Notes under the pieces: model-generated
The model's database searches: none
What the model was told of the DNA's origin: nothing
The model's input: the letters and a program-made list of their open reading frames with translations, nothing else
In this document: positions 48,915 to 61,796 of the stretch, one piece after another
Layout of the letters: every line of letters begins with the position of its first letter
How positions within the stretch are numbered: position 1 is the first letter of the stretch
NCBI GenBank assembly: GCA_963921795.1
Contig: OY997645.1
Location: forward strand, 26,954,159 to 27,018,158
Direction: 5' to 3'
Source of the DNA: Nannobrachium achirus
Taxonomy: Eukaryota > Chordata > Actinopteri > Myctophiformes > Myctophidae
Length of the DNA stretch: 64,000 nt
Program-made: the position numbers and the translations under genes

Positions 48915-51433
48915 TGATAATGCTATATGAATAGTAATCTTTCAAGACCTCAGCCGACTGAGGAATAATAAACTGAGAGATGATGAACTTTATTTTTGTG
49001 GCCACTCTTACATAAAAGGTATAGACTGAAGCCTAAGCTTATTATGTCTACTCTTTTGTTGTTTAAAAATATATACAAAACATTTAATACAACACGACAA
49101 TACAATGTTCAAAAATAATAATAAAATAAAATACAATACAATAAAGGTATGTTCTTCTCCCAAAGATCCATAAAGCTATTAATAACAATAACAAGATCAA
49201 AATGTGATTGCAAGAATCCCAATAAAACTCTTTTTACACTGTATAGCTATCTATTGCTTTGTTTTTAAACAGCGGTCTGGGTCATAGTTTCCATTAGGTC
49301 AGGAAACGCAGAGCCTTTAAAGGCCCTGAGGGTTAAGCACAGTGTGATGAGTGGCTGTACATAATCTTGCCGTTAGTCTGAGGTCATTGCATAAAAGATC
49401 AGTTATGGGCATTTGTCATTGCATGAGGTTGTTTACCGAGGGCTATGACGAATGTCTGGGTGATCATCATTGGTTTGTCACATCTATAGCCTCGAAAATA
49501 CCCTGATCAATGTAGTAATTCTGCTGGCAATGGTTGACATCATGAGTTTGTAACACAGCAAGGTTGCCAACTGACAGTTCATTGTGGTGGAACCTGTTGC
49601 TTGCGTTGCGCTAATTGATCAACTACTGCTATAAGTCCTTGGCTTATTTTTTTCCACACCCCTCAGCTATCACAAATACAGCCTGGCTATGTGATAAAAT
49701 GAGATTCAACCTAGCCCAGCTAGGATGTTGGGGTGATTCAACCAGTTGGTGTGCCGACTTAAAATGCTTAATCATGAAGCCTGTGTCTGTTTGAATGCTT
49801 TACACAATTGGTGTCATATGTCATCCACTCTCTCTATCTCTCTCTCTGTTTCTGTCTCTCCACTCTATTAGCTGATGGAGCTAGCAGTTACCGGTACTTG
49901 AAACTTGTATACTAGCCTGATCAGGACATTGAACCCAACCCACCCTTATTCCCGGTCCTGGAAAGTGGAACACTTGTCCCAGAACTAAAGGACTAGATAG
50001 ATAATGCTGCATATCTGCACACACAGCTTGTAAATCATCACAGTGTCGCTGACAGTAATGCTGAGATAGAAAATGTGCTCTCCACCCTCCACTGACATTT
50101 AGCATTTAGCATGCTCTCCTCTCACGTGTGTGCGTGTTCATGCACGCGAGCACACACACACACACCCTACCTAGTTCCGCTTTCAGCTTTCCCCTGTGTT
50201 AAGCCATTGTTAGGCACCCACAGCACCAGCATGAATAATTGAATTGTCTTCTGTGTTCGGAGTTGTGTGCTACAGTGAGTCCATTGCTTCGATGACGTTC
50301 CACAGCTCTGTTGCTTGCTGAGTCCCCAGCTTGCCACAGCTTCAGCAGCGTAGGGATGTTTGCTCACAGCAGCGAGTCACAAGCAAAAATACCTCATGCT
50401 GTTATGTCTTTGGGGTGGTGACACGTGGTGTGAAAGGCCAATTTGTGTTCTCACAAAAATAAATAAATGCTGAAGAAATATTCTTCAGTGTTTATTTTTG
50501 ACTCTTAGATTTCGTTCCAGTATTAAACATTGCGATCCAGCCGCAGGCTGAGTGACAGTTGGCCTGTCCTTCTCAGCAGTTGAGATCTCCTGAGGTTTGC
50601 CTTTTATGACGCAGAGCAGTCCTGGGGCGTTCCGGGGAGGGGGGGAGAGGGGGGGGATCAAAGGCATACAAAAATGAAACTGACACTTTGTCATGGTTGC
50701 TTCCGTCCTCACCCCCTTCATAATTTTGTTTTACACTTTTAATCAAGAAGACTAGAGTCAATTGCCTGAGCCAAACGACCTATAAATTATCTAACAGGAG
50801 ACACGCTGCGTATGGCCGCAGTTAATGACTATTTTTCTCAGGGGGGCGTGCACAGCTTCTGGAGTGACTTGATCACGTTGAGCCAATTTAGCTGCTGAAG
50901 TGACAAGGCACTTTTGAACTGCTAACATGCTATCCAATTAGGCTCAGTGTCATCAGAATCATCAGAAGGCCTACTACATGCACTGCACTCGCAAAGGGAT
51001 TCAAATAATTTCTGATCATAGCCATCCCCATCACCAGTTACCACGTGGAGGAATGAGCCTCTGTGTCTTGCTCTCTAGAGACTCCCTGTAAATCGTTGTA
51101 ACTGTATTCAGTTCGTCAGTTGTGTGTTTCCATTTGAGGCAAGGCAGGCATGCTGCCAGTTTACAAATAACTTTTACCTGACTCTCTTGATCTGAGGAAA
51201 GCAGATTGATCAATCAATACAGCTGAGTCAGTGGGAAAACACAGATGCCAGGATTACTGTGGTTTGGTCCCATCTGGTAGGTGGTTTTTGGATCTGATAC
51301 ACTTGGAGCCAAAAAGCGAATTCTAGTCCTTTTCTGTGCCAAAAAATACTTTTTGTGTATATGAGATAAAAGCAAATGTCCTCTTATTGACGGCACTTAA
51401 GGCAGCGAATAGTCAAAAGCGATGATGACAATG
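48915..51433. other. Non-coding DNA, no gene seen
   Basis: Includes short CT and CA runs (near 49830 and 50152) and a G-rich patch (50636-50658). Otherwise there is no exon or RNA gene and no clear repeat. Confidence 0.4.
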
Positions 51434-51441
51434 TGATAGGT

Positions 51442-51703
51442 CAGGGGTCTTCAATGGCCAGGGACCCCTTAGTTGAGAGAGAGATGAAGCAGGGACCCCC
51501 ACAACCTGTTCATAGATGCCACATAGTTTCATCTTTTGACAGCACAATCATCAGTGTATTTTGGATTCATGTCAATTTGAGTTTTCAGATATTTAACCAC
51601 TTGAACCGTCAATACTTATTCTCTCACACAAAGATTTGGTGGACCCCCTGTAGTACCTCTGGGGACCTCCTAGGGGTCCCGGACCCCCTGTTGAAGACCC
51701 CTG
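51442..51703. mobile_element. 262-bp hAT MITE with perfect TSD
   Basis: The termini CAGGGGTCTTCAA and TTGAAGACCCCTG are a perfect inverted repeat. TGATAGGT is duplicated exactly (51434-51441 and 51704-51711). GGGGACC and GGACCCCC words fill both ends. It has no coding capacity. Confidence 0.93.
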
Positions 51704-51711
51704 TGATAGGT

Positions 51712-53276
51712 GAATGAGGAACCAAAACAAGTATTTAACATGTCTATCTGGTTCTGGTCCTATAATTCAAGTGCTTATAAACAGCACATGCGTTAATCAC
51801 GTCTTCCCTTGATAATATGAAACTAGTTTGCACTGAACAGAATAAGCCACATTCCTGCCCTGTAGGGAAAATGTGATAATCGAACAATAAGATATTGTGG
51901 GCAACATGGCTCTACCCATTACGTTGTTCTGTCTTTGTGTTTGCTCAAGCTTAACCCAAATGCAGCATCAGTCTCAGGGGCTTTGTTAATGGAATATCCA
52001 CAGTCTGTTCCACATGAGTTCTTAAATGGGGGCTAAATTTGAATAGGCAGTGAGCCTGTGTTAACATTTGGTCAAGTCCCCAGCATGTGTGGATTGAATT
52101 AAGTGGCACTATGAAAGTAGCAACACATGGGGTCTTGTGATCCATTGTGGGATGAAAATGTATGTGAATAAACATCAATACAACAATCTCAAGACTTCCA
52201 TAGTGGCCCTATAGAGAAATGCAACAAATGTGTCAGAAAACAGTCATTAACCAGGATAGCCAAGTCATACTTCGGTGGGGACCAGTCCATTGTGGAGCCA
52301 ATTGTCTATTATGCTGCAGACCTATTTACTAGCTGTAGATGGATTGTTGGGCGCAGGCTGCAATGTTTTGTGCTCGGGAGTTTCAGAGAGTCTGCTCCAC
52401 TGCTCTGGGGATGACACCATGTCTGGAGGTGTGGCTGCACTTGGCGCTGTGTATTTTTGGAGCTAATTTACAGCTCTTAGCTCTGGGGGTTGCACACGGA
52501 GGGTGAATGGAGGAGGGTGGGAGAGGGCGCGATGCACCCAAGGCTCCTGGCTAGGTGATTTATCTGTGCTCCACATTGCCGTGACGCGAGCCTCTTTAGA
52601 CTACAATTTAATGACCGAGCCTACCGGCGCTCTATTCAGCCAGGGCTCATATACCACTCAAATTCTCCAGGGGATGTGATTGGCTTCCTGGGAATGTTTT
52701 GGAGGATTGAGAGATGGAGATTGAGGAGAGAGAGGGTTGACGGGACAGAAAGGGAAAGAGAGGCTATTGTGTCTCCTGTGGTTCCTAGTGATTAATGGTT
52801 CACCCTTTCTCCCCTCCAACCATCATTAAAGATGTCAAATCATTAAAATCTGCACAACTCTAGAAGTCCCCCTTCGCTGCATCCCTCCCATACCAAACCT
52901 AACCACTTCTTGAGTCAGACAGAAATATTGATTTTGGCCGAAATAGTGTCCTTTATTTGACTGACGACATACCATAGGTATCAGCAATTATGTGGCCAAT
53001 TTGTCCTAATTTGTTAACCTCTTTCAACCTTGTGTAAGTTGTGTACCTATTTTGGGCACGTCCAATTTTGCACATGTGATGATGTACATTTTATTCAAGA
53101 TTGTGTACTTAAAAGAAGAAAACAATACTGTTCCAAACAGTACATGGTTTGTAAATGGCAGATTGCAAATTAAAACAATATCCGATGTTCCGTCAGACAA
53201 ATTGGACAGTGTAGACAAGACCTTTTTTGTGAAAAGAAAGATGATACATCTATAAAAGTATACAAGGTAAAAAATC
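51712..53276. other. Non-coding DNA, no gene seen
   Basis: No exon with convincing splice sites, no RNA gene and no recognised repeat. Confidence 0.4.
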
Positions 53277-53297
53277 GAACCTCTGTTCGAAGTGGAG

Positions 53298-53345
<48 letters not shown>

Positions 53346-53995
53346 CACCTCTCTGGTCACCCAGGATCATGTGTACCGATTTTTGTGACATTTGAAGAAA
53401 ATATGTAGGAAAAGGTGCAAAAAGTGTGTTTTGGAGAAAATTCAAGATGGCGGAAAATCTATCCTGGCGCAAATGGGCGTGGCCTATATGGGGAGATGCG
53501 TCTTGACCCAAGGAATCCAGGGAAAAAAGAATTTTAATTTTCCGATCTACGGTTCAAGAGTTACGGGGCAAAACGCAAAGTGGGCCGTTATAGCGCCACC
53601 ATGAGGCCGAGTGATGTAATTATTTTTGGATTCATTCTTAAAATCATTATGAATCTCCTCTCCGAGGTTTGAAACTGTAGCTCCTATGGTTTACGAGAGA
53701 AAAATACTTGAATGTGAGTTTTTGCAATTCCCATTATAAGTCAATGGGGAAAATTAATTCACTAATTAATTAATATCAATTAAACTATAGAACCTTTCTC
53801 TTAGCAAGTTACTAGCACACGATTCCCGAGTAAGCCGGTCGATTTGACATATGGCGCGAGTGTGTGGTGCAAAAACTGTGGGAGGAGTAGCGTGCCAAAC
53901 TTTGAGGCTACATACAGACAGACACGGACGGACGGACGGACGGCCACACACACGGCCACGTATAGGGAGCTTGTGTTCCACACAGCTCCAAAAAT
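53277..53995. mobile_element. GGAGCTGTGTG-ended repeat with (GT)n inside
   Basis: The left TTCGAAGTGGAGCTGTGTG and right TTCCACACAGCTCCAAAA share inverted GGAGCTGTGTG/CACACAGCTCC ends. The (GT)n array (53299-53342) begins directly within the left end. The interior contains AGGATCATGTGTACCGATTT, TTATAGCGCCACCATGAGG and a (GGAC)n run (53926-53943). It is related to 8231-8870 and 60938-61330. No protein domain was seen. Confidence 0.65.
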
Positions 53996-56900
53996 AAGGT
54001 GATATGGACAGTTGAGCGTAGGCCCGGCAATGGCCGGGTGTAAGGCAGGCAGGCTTCACCTAAGAGCCAAATGCCAGAATGGCATTTTTCACTAGTTTAT
54101 TCAATGGAACGTATTAACAAGAGCTTCTGACTAAATAACTACATTGGATCTATCAGAACACAGGTTTTTTCCATTTCCTGAAATGTAAGTATGTAACCGT
54201 TTAGGACATACAGTACAAGGTTTACACCCGAGACCAAGAGCAACAATGATCTATATACTGTTGTGAATTTCCATAGGGAAATAAAACTTTGTTCCTCTTG
54301 AGAAATTCTGTTTGATAAGAAACCCTATGCCTTCCCTTACATAAGAGGGGCTCTTTGAGGCTAACCTATAAGTGAGCACTGTCCCTGAATCTGTACACTT
54401 CTTTTGATACGTTTTTTTAAATGTATTTCTGACCTATGCCAGTGACATAGGTTGTCTGTCTCTACAGTAATCAAACAAACATCTCAAATGGCTGTGCGTA
54501 GAGAGTGTGGCCATTGATTCATGTCTCAGGCAGGGCCACCTTGACCCGAGTGGCCCCACTCCATTCTCACTTTGGCTCAGTAACAACAAAGGCAGGCATG
54601 CGCCTGAGACCTGTATAGGAACCAAGAGCAGAGACAGGTGGCAAGGAGAGTGGCAGATATTGAATAAAAAGAAGTCTTAAGTGTAAATGTAAGCTATCCC
54701 ATCCTGTTGCCTTGTCAGTTATGGAACACATATCAGGGACTGGATCAGCAGTAATGACTTTGTAGGCCTGAGGCAAGGGCACTGTGCCTCATAGTTGACT
54801 ATGCGTCCAGCACCTGTGGCAAATGGCAAACTCCATGTTCAATAGCTTCAATCCACCAAGCCTCAGGCCAAGTTCAAAATAATGTAATTGGATGAAAATG
54901 CCAGTCGTACTCACATCTGTGTTTATCTTCCTGGCCTACGGCACTTCTATTACAACCATAGCGTTTTATGTAAAGTGTCAAGGCTACACCAAGCTCAACA
55001 AAGACCCTTGGGTTGCCATAGAGATGTTGCTCTGAATCTTAAAGAAGTTGCAGATGAAAATTCACATCTTAGATGCAAATGATGGCTCCAGAAAGGTTAT
55101 TGAAGTGTTGAAGGATAAATAAATAAAAGTCCACATGGATTCATTTTATTTATTTAAACTTTTTTGTTATTATTTATTTAATCTGCAATTGTATTATACT
55201 ATATTTCTTAGATATGAGTGTGTATATACAGCAAACTAATGGCAGAGAAAGAGTAGAGACATGAAAGACACAGAGAGTCTGTTTCGAACTTGATGACACC
55301 ATCAAAGCATCCGATGGCCCATAACGGTGTGTGCTTCATTTCTTCCACGCCCAAATTCATCAATATCATCTTTCTCCAGCTCTTGAGTGTCGCTCGCTTT
55401 AAGCTGGACTTTCCCCCACAGACATTGCTCTATCCACTCCTCCATAATTAAGCCTCCATGAAGATCAAAGTTAAACTTTGTTGTGGATTTCACCTCCACC
55501 TGAATGGTGGTCATGTGATATGCGTTTTCAGGCTTGCTATGGACAGAGGATATTTCTGAGACAGTGATAAAATGCTTGTGTACGGTTTAGCCTAGAAACC
55601 AGACGAATCTGCCATTGCAAAAAAAATGCCCTCGGCAGATTTGATATCTACACACAGTGATATTAGTCTGGCCAAGCCAGGGTAGTGTACCGTGGACAGA
55701 GATTTCCTGTGGCAATGTTTTTACTGGGTGTCAATGAACTGCCAAACTTAATTCTGCTGCATTTAATCATTTGAGTATAATTAACATATAGGTGAGTCCT
55801 CTTGTGGGGGAGTGAGAACCAGTTAATTAATCAGTGCTGACATCTCTGCTAATTTATACAAGTGTCCCAAGTTCCACTCAGTAACATCTGGAGACGCAGC
55901 AGGTGAATGAGCTCCTCTGCTCCCTCCACCATGAGAAGGATGGAGGGATTGCTCATTGGATTGAATATACAGGATGGTCATTGGTATTTTAACCAGACAT
56001 TGATACATTGTACCACCATCAGTCTAAATGGACTGATCCTTTTTTGTCAAAACCAGGGCTCAAAGGTTGTTCTTATGGCAGTCAGAGAATCCAAATAAAT
56101 GAATGTCTTTTGTGACTGCTTAATTAAGCCGGGGATGAGAGAGCTTTTCTTTTTGTAAATGGCATAAAATAGATTATGATTTATAAACACAAGCGTTTGT
56201 TTCAAATGAAGGCATTTTTCATGGTTGCCAGAAATGCGACATAAGTGAAGCCCACGAAATTGTTTAATCAGTAACTCTTCGGTTTGATGGACAATTTAAC
56301 CAGCAAAAGACCAGCTGAGTAATCATTCATGCTTCATAAATGTTTGAAGAGCTGTGGACCTAACATTTGATGAACATTAAGATTTCAACACCTCATGAAT
56401 ACTCAAAAGAGCAGACTTCTTCCCCACTCTTCCATCTGTCTTGTTATTGTTTCTCTCTCGCCAATCCTTGTTCTAATTACCTTGAAGTTTAGCCTGACCT
56501 GAACCTGTGCCTATAAAACTTCACTCAGCATGCCATCAGCCAACACAGCGTGGTCCTCTACATTTATAATTCAGTGTGCACTATCAAAGATCATGACCTG
56601 TGGTTCTGTCAGTGAGTGTTAGTGTTTCAGCTCATCACCACGCCCCACCCATGGCGGTTGCACCCGTTATTTGTCCAACTTTCTAACTTTTATATTCTCT
56701 CTACTCACCCTTTGTAAGTAGAGAAATATTTTAGGTAGAAAATCCTAGCATACACATTATCATGGCTATTAAAAACCCCAACCTTCAAATTAAATCTCCC
56801 ATGTCGTCATGCAAGTTGTAACTCTGACCCTGTTGCTTTTGACATATCTTTACAGGAAGTGGGCAGAACGTGGGCACTGACCTGTGACTTGTTGGACTGG

Positions 56901-58446
56901 CAGAGATGCATTTTTATCAGGACACCAGCTCTTAGATGGATTAACAGGTGAGCTCGCTGCCCCACGGCCAACCCATCTCATGCACTATTCATTTGATACT
57001 TCAACACTGCCTCCATTGTATGTTTGAGGTTTTGTTCTTTTTTTTATTGGTCATTCCAACTTCATTCGAACTGAAAAGGTGGCCATAATGGGAGACATTG
57101 TGAGCTGATTCATGTGGTGATTGAATGATGGTTTTCTATTCAACAGAGATGGAATGGATAGCAGCCACAGAGAAGCGGCTTGCCCACGTTTGAAAATGAT
57201 AATGAAATAGCAGGCAGATGAAGCAAATGGTTTATTCTTGATGACGATGACTGATTGAGGGGCGCATAATGAGTCATTTCAATGATTGGCCTCAATTCTA
57301 TGACCTAATGCTGGGAAACCTGATCAGACTATTTTGCATTTACCTGCAGGTATGGGAAATGGATCCAAGGCTGGTGCTGAATATTTCAGCAGGGCTCGGC
57401 CCAAATGCAGCTGAGAAAGCTAACACAAGGGTTGGCCAAGGTTTCAACCTGTGGAAGATTACATCACTAACTTACTGCCCACAAGATAGTGATGTGCAAT
57501 GGAGGACAGTCTACTACAAGTGCCCAATAGAGCACCAAAGTCTGACGCAATTTACGCATCCTACCAGGGTCACTTTCCCTCACACCCCACCCATTCCCAT
57601 GACGCGTGTAATATCGCGGCATTTACGAGCTGTGTTCCAAAAACAAACAATTTACAATTTAGGCATTTAGCAGAGTGATTTACAATATCTCATGACCACC
57701 ATACAGGTGGAGGTGAAATCCAGTACATCAACATCAATACATCAAATGCATAAATAGTAGGCTAATCTAAGAAAAACGTAGGTGGATGAAGCACCTATAC
57801 AGTAAAACGTTTAAAAGTATTAAAAAGGCTTTACTCATGAAGCATCAACTGATGGTGAGAAAACACTAATGTTACCACTGCAAAAAAACAAATCTTTTTA
57901 TTTAATATCGCTGGGATAATTTGTTTGTTTTTGTACCACAGTTCTTATATGAGACGATTCTAAGATGACCCAATGTCATTTTCCATAGAGAAAAACTTCT
58001 GTGACCCAGGGGATGAGAGGACTTCGGTACTCTATATACTTGCTGGCTGCTAGCCACTGCTATCAACCATGGTTTCATAATGACAAATAATGGCTAAATG
58101 AACATATACCAAGAACATGAATCACCATACATATGTTACCGGGGTTCCTAACTCGTTTAGATTTAGTAAGTATCTGTGTGTGGCTTGAGAGACGCCTGCT
58201 GGGAAGTCCTTTGGGAGTGGGACTCTTTTTGCACTAGCAATGCACAAGCAAACCTATATGCAATGATAACTGCAAATAATTTTGTCACCCAGTTTTGGGA
58301 CAACCAGGCTGTTTATTTGTCAAAACATGGAATCCAGGTCATTATAAGGGACATGGCTGTTAGTTGGCAGAAGTTACCCGATTACTACATGTGATGACCT
58401 ATGTCGACTACCAAAAGACACTTATTAACTGCCAAAAAAAGAGTGG
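53996..58446. other. Long non-coding stretch, possible conserved elements
   Basis: 4.4 kb almost free of recognised repeats. 56100-56400 is AT-rich with CTTAATTAAG-like homeodomain-type words and resembles conserved non-coding DNA by eye. Open frames such as the one at 57269-57670 have no domain, no splice context and no codon bias. No RNA gene was found. Confidence 0.35.
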
Positions 58447-59462
58447 ATATGGGTCAGTGACGTGACGCCCCAAAAAATGTGTTTTTTAAAAAACTTTAAA
58501 TTGCAGGCATAAAAGTTATTTACTTTTGTTCTACTCACTCTCAACCTTATGGAAATACATTTTGTTTTTAGATATTTTATTGGAATCAGACTTTATTCAG
58601 CAGTTTGTTGTACTTGTGCCTAAAATCGTCATATGGTGTGACATGAAAATAATTGTTCATAAAATGAAAATGGAGTACATCTTTCTTAAGTTACTCACTT
58701 TATCAAAGTCCTTTATCATAACTAACCAGTGATCCACTATAGTTTTTTGAAAATTAATTATATCTGTATATTCTTTTCATAATCGACACTCTGTGTGAGG
58801 CCCATGTTCATGATCTTACAACATATTTTAAATGTATTCTGTCAAAACTTTCTCTAAAATTACACAAATATTTGTGACTCTTCCTGATAATATTCTCTAT
58901 GTAATCCATAAACATTTTTTTGGTTTAATCATTAATAAAGGTATGATTTCTCACTATTTGGAATGTCACACCAAATGATTTAGTGTCACACCGTATGATC
59001 ATATCTTCATGTGTCAAAGCAAACTGTGTTTTAACCTACCTATTAGTGAGTACTGAACTTTACTGATTGATTAAACTATTACCCAGGATAACATGGCCTT
59101 AATATTTCTGAACAGGATATTATTGTAGGGCTTTAACATGGGATAAGAAAGAATTGTAGTAGTAGATGGATGATGAGGATGTGCACAGGAATGCTACGCA
59201 CACCTAAGTCTTCTGCCGGCCCACGGCAGAAGGATCCTAAAGGGACAATAAGGCGCATAGCCACACTTGGAGCCAAGGCATTGAAGGCAACATTTTATTA
59301 ACACCAATTAGTGGAAACAGAACTCAGCATTCAGGTAAATTGCTTTTTTCCGAAGTCTCCTGAACTTGAACACAGCATTTTTTTGTGTTGAACAAATGTA
59401 ATTAGGAATCATGACATAACACCACATCTCCACTAGCTAAAGAGTGCTGGGTTGCGCAACTC

Positions 59463-59529
59463 CGAAAATAGCTGATCTACAAGCTCTCGCAGCACAACGT
59501 GTTGAGAGCTTGTAGATCAGCTATTTTCG
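59463..59529. repeat. Palindromic GATCTACA module, perfect arms
   Basis: 26-bp perfectly complementary arms (59463-59488 and 59504-59529, starting CGAAAATAGCTGATC) around a 15-nt loop. It is the best-preserved copy of the family in the window. Confidence 0.88.
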
Positions 59530-59621
59530 CTAGTTTTGTCTCGGGTCCTACCTTAACACTGTCCACTGTCCAGTCCAGTGAGTGAAAGTACAAAAGTATT
59601 AGATCAGATTAGATTATACAT

Positions 59622-59816
59622 TTAGACTGTATTGTACATCAGCCAGTCGTATTTGGTGAGGGTAGCAAACCGGCTGCCTTGTTGCGGTTCTGCTATGCCA
59701 CAGACAACCTCCTGCTCTTCGTAGAAAATGCAGTCTCGCCCCTTTGGCTCCTCTCTCCTTGCTGGGTCATTGTTTAGTTTCTCCCTGTACTTTCTCGTTC
59801 TCTCAGCACTTGTCAT
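59622..59816 (-). pseudogene. Possible transposon ORF remnant
   Basis: A 64-codon frame starts MTSAERTRKYREKL and continues NNDPARREE. This basic charged start resembles the N-terminus of ORFs I recall from fish DNA transposons. After about residue 23 the resemblance stops and the frame ends at 64 residues, so it looks truncated or frameshifted. Its position inside the 58.4-60.9 kb element fits a decayed transposon protein. The resemblance is from memory, not a search. Confidence 0.35.
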
Positions 59817-60937
59817 TTTCCAGCTGACAAAAGAAAATGGAATGTATAGTTTAAGACAAAGAGAAAATATTGTTTAGATTGAAACAATATGTTAAGGTTT
59901 CTGTGAAGGGGTTTCTGCTCTGTCTGATGAATTTGAAGTATCACTGAATGAAGCTAAATTACATTTTATGTAAAAATGTTTAAAACAAATGTTTAAATGT
60001 ACAAAAGAAACATGGAACTTTGTTATTTGTTGTTATATCTGTAGTTAAATACAGTATAAATCATATGGTGTGACAGTCAAGTCATATGGTGTGACAAGCA
60101 GACATGTCACACCATATGATTAAGTGTCACATTACTGTTTTCTCCATTTAGGTTTACCTTGAGGCTACTATGTACACATTAGCATGCTAACAGCATGCTA
60201 GTATAACAAAGCAGCCTAGATCTACATGGAAATATGACCAAAACTTCAAATAACTTAAGCTTTTTTTAAAGAAAAGGTGTCACACCAAAAGACATCCAGA
60301 ATGGTGAGTTTGTCAACGTTTCAACAAGATGGCATTTCATGAAAATGTTAAAATCATAACTCACCTCAGACACCTGTCTTGCAGTTGTGCTGGGAGTGCT
60401 GAATAGCCTTACAGAAGAAGGACCTCTCTAGCCAATAGGTGTCCAAATAATTGCCTGTTTAATTTTTCCAAACTAGTGTCACACCAAATGATTTTGGGTT
60501 GGGGGACAAAATGTTTTTGATCAGAAATGACTGAAAACATTATGCTTTGACTTTGAAAAGATATAGGCTCAAAATAGACATTTTTTTTAGCCTAAATTCA
60601 TTTTCAAATGATTTTTAGCAATTCTTTTTCTTAGTTTTATTCAAGTTCCCACTTTGAGAAACAAGGTCAGGACAGTCACACCATATGAGTTTTGCCATGT
60701 TTGGTTGAAGATTCTGAAGAAATGAGGAATGAAATGTTTTAATCTTGAGTAAGTTCACATAAAGCTTAAGGTCCTGCACAATATTCAGAAGGTTTTTGAC
60801 AAATATATTTTTTATTTATACATGTTTGACACCGAGGACAGCAAAAACGTTACGTCACGTCACCCACCCATATACAGAATGCACTGATGTTTAACATAGT
60901 AAAACTAGAAGCAGTGCTCTTCCGAGCACAGGTCTCC

Positions 60938-61228
60938 ACCAGGCCACACAAATCGGCCTGTTATAGCGCCACCATGAGGCTGATTTAAAAAATGTGGGGC
61001 AGAGGTTCTGAATTAGCATCCAGGGAGTGTGTGTGCTCAGTTTGGCAGCGATCGGGCCAACGGCGCCGGAGATTAGCTGGTAACAACCAGGCCACACAAA
61101 TCGGCCTGTTATAGCGCCACCATGAGGCTGATTTGAAAAATGTGGGGCAGAGGTTCTAGATTGGCATCCAGGGAGTGTGTGTGCTCAGTTTGGCAGCGAT
61201 CGGGCCAACGGTGACTGAGATTAGCTGC
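60938..61228 (+). repeat. 148-bp tandem duplication
   Basis: Two direct units (60938-61085 and 61086-61228) start ACCAGGCCACACAAATCGGC, contain TTATAGCGCCACCATGAGGC and CAGTTTGGCAGCGATCGGGC, and differ at only a few positions. The surroundings CCGAGCACAGGTCTCC link it to 8231-8870. Confidence 0.9.
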
Positions 61229-61235
61229 ACACAAA

Positions 61236-61300
61236 CTGCGAGGACACACGGACACACGGACACACGGACACACGGACGGACGCACGGACGGACGGAGGGG
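61236..61300 (+). repeat. (GGACACAC)n / (GGAC)n short tandem repeat
   Basis: Four GGACACAC-type octamers followed by GGAC/GGAC variants. A similar (GGAC)n run is at 53926-53943, in the related element. Confidence 0.9.
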
Positions 61301-61330
61301 AAAACATACTCTCCCTCAGCCTTCGGCTGG

Positions 61331-61765
61331 TGGAGACAATCATAGTGAAGTAGTGGGGTGGGGAGGGGTGTGGGAGCGAAACTACTCATAAGCAAATATA
61401 TAATAGCTCCGATGCCCATGTGTTGATACAATGTTGTGGTTTTATGACCTATCAATCAGTATGAAAGATAGCAGTGGCAATATGAGGGCTACATAGTGAC
61501 GGCACTGTATTCTGTGTAATGGATAAAGTGAGGCTGAGTTGAACACAATGCACAAGAGGAAACATCACCGTTATAATCTCTCCTTCGCTGATCTTTATGA
61601 TTAGCTTTTGTGTGCGATTCACGTATGTAACAGATGTCTTTGTGTGCACGGTTGGTTCAAACTCAGGAAAACCAGGCCACCACATGCACATAAGCCCGTT
61701 GCACTTCCAGTAGTGCTACTTTTGCAAACCACTGGCTCAGTGCAACAAGAAGCTCATTGTGCGTT

Positions 61766-61796
<31 letters not shown>

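Larger units (their letters stand above)
58447..60873. mobile_element. Unclassified 2.4-kb element with TCACACCATATGA words
   Basis: The left terminus ATATGGGTCAGTGACGTGAC and right terminus GTCACGTCACCCACCCATAT form an imperfect inverted repeat. Between them about ten copies of a word close to TCACACCATATGA or its complement occur: 58629, 58964, 58983, 60061, 60082, 60105, 60123 (partial), 60277, 60477 and 60674. A palindromic module (59463-59529) and a decayed small ORF (59622-59816, minus) lie inside. Target duplications were not found. It is probably a non-autonomous DNA transposon of a family I do not recognise. Confidence 0.6.

Noticed and set aside
57269-57670. 133-codon + strand open frame
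   Set aside because: No domain, no codon bias, no poly(A) or splice context; length is within chance for AT-balanced DNA.
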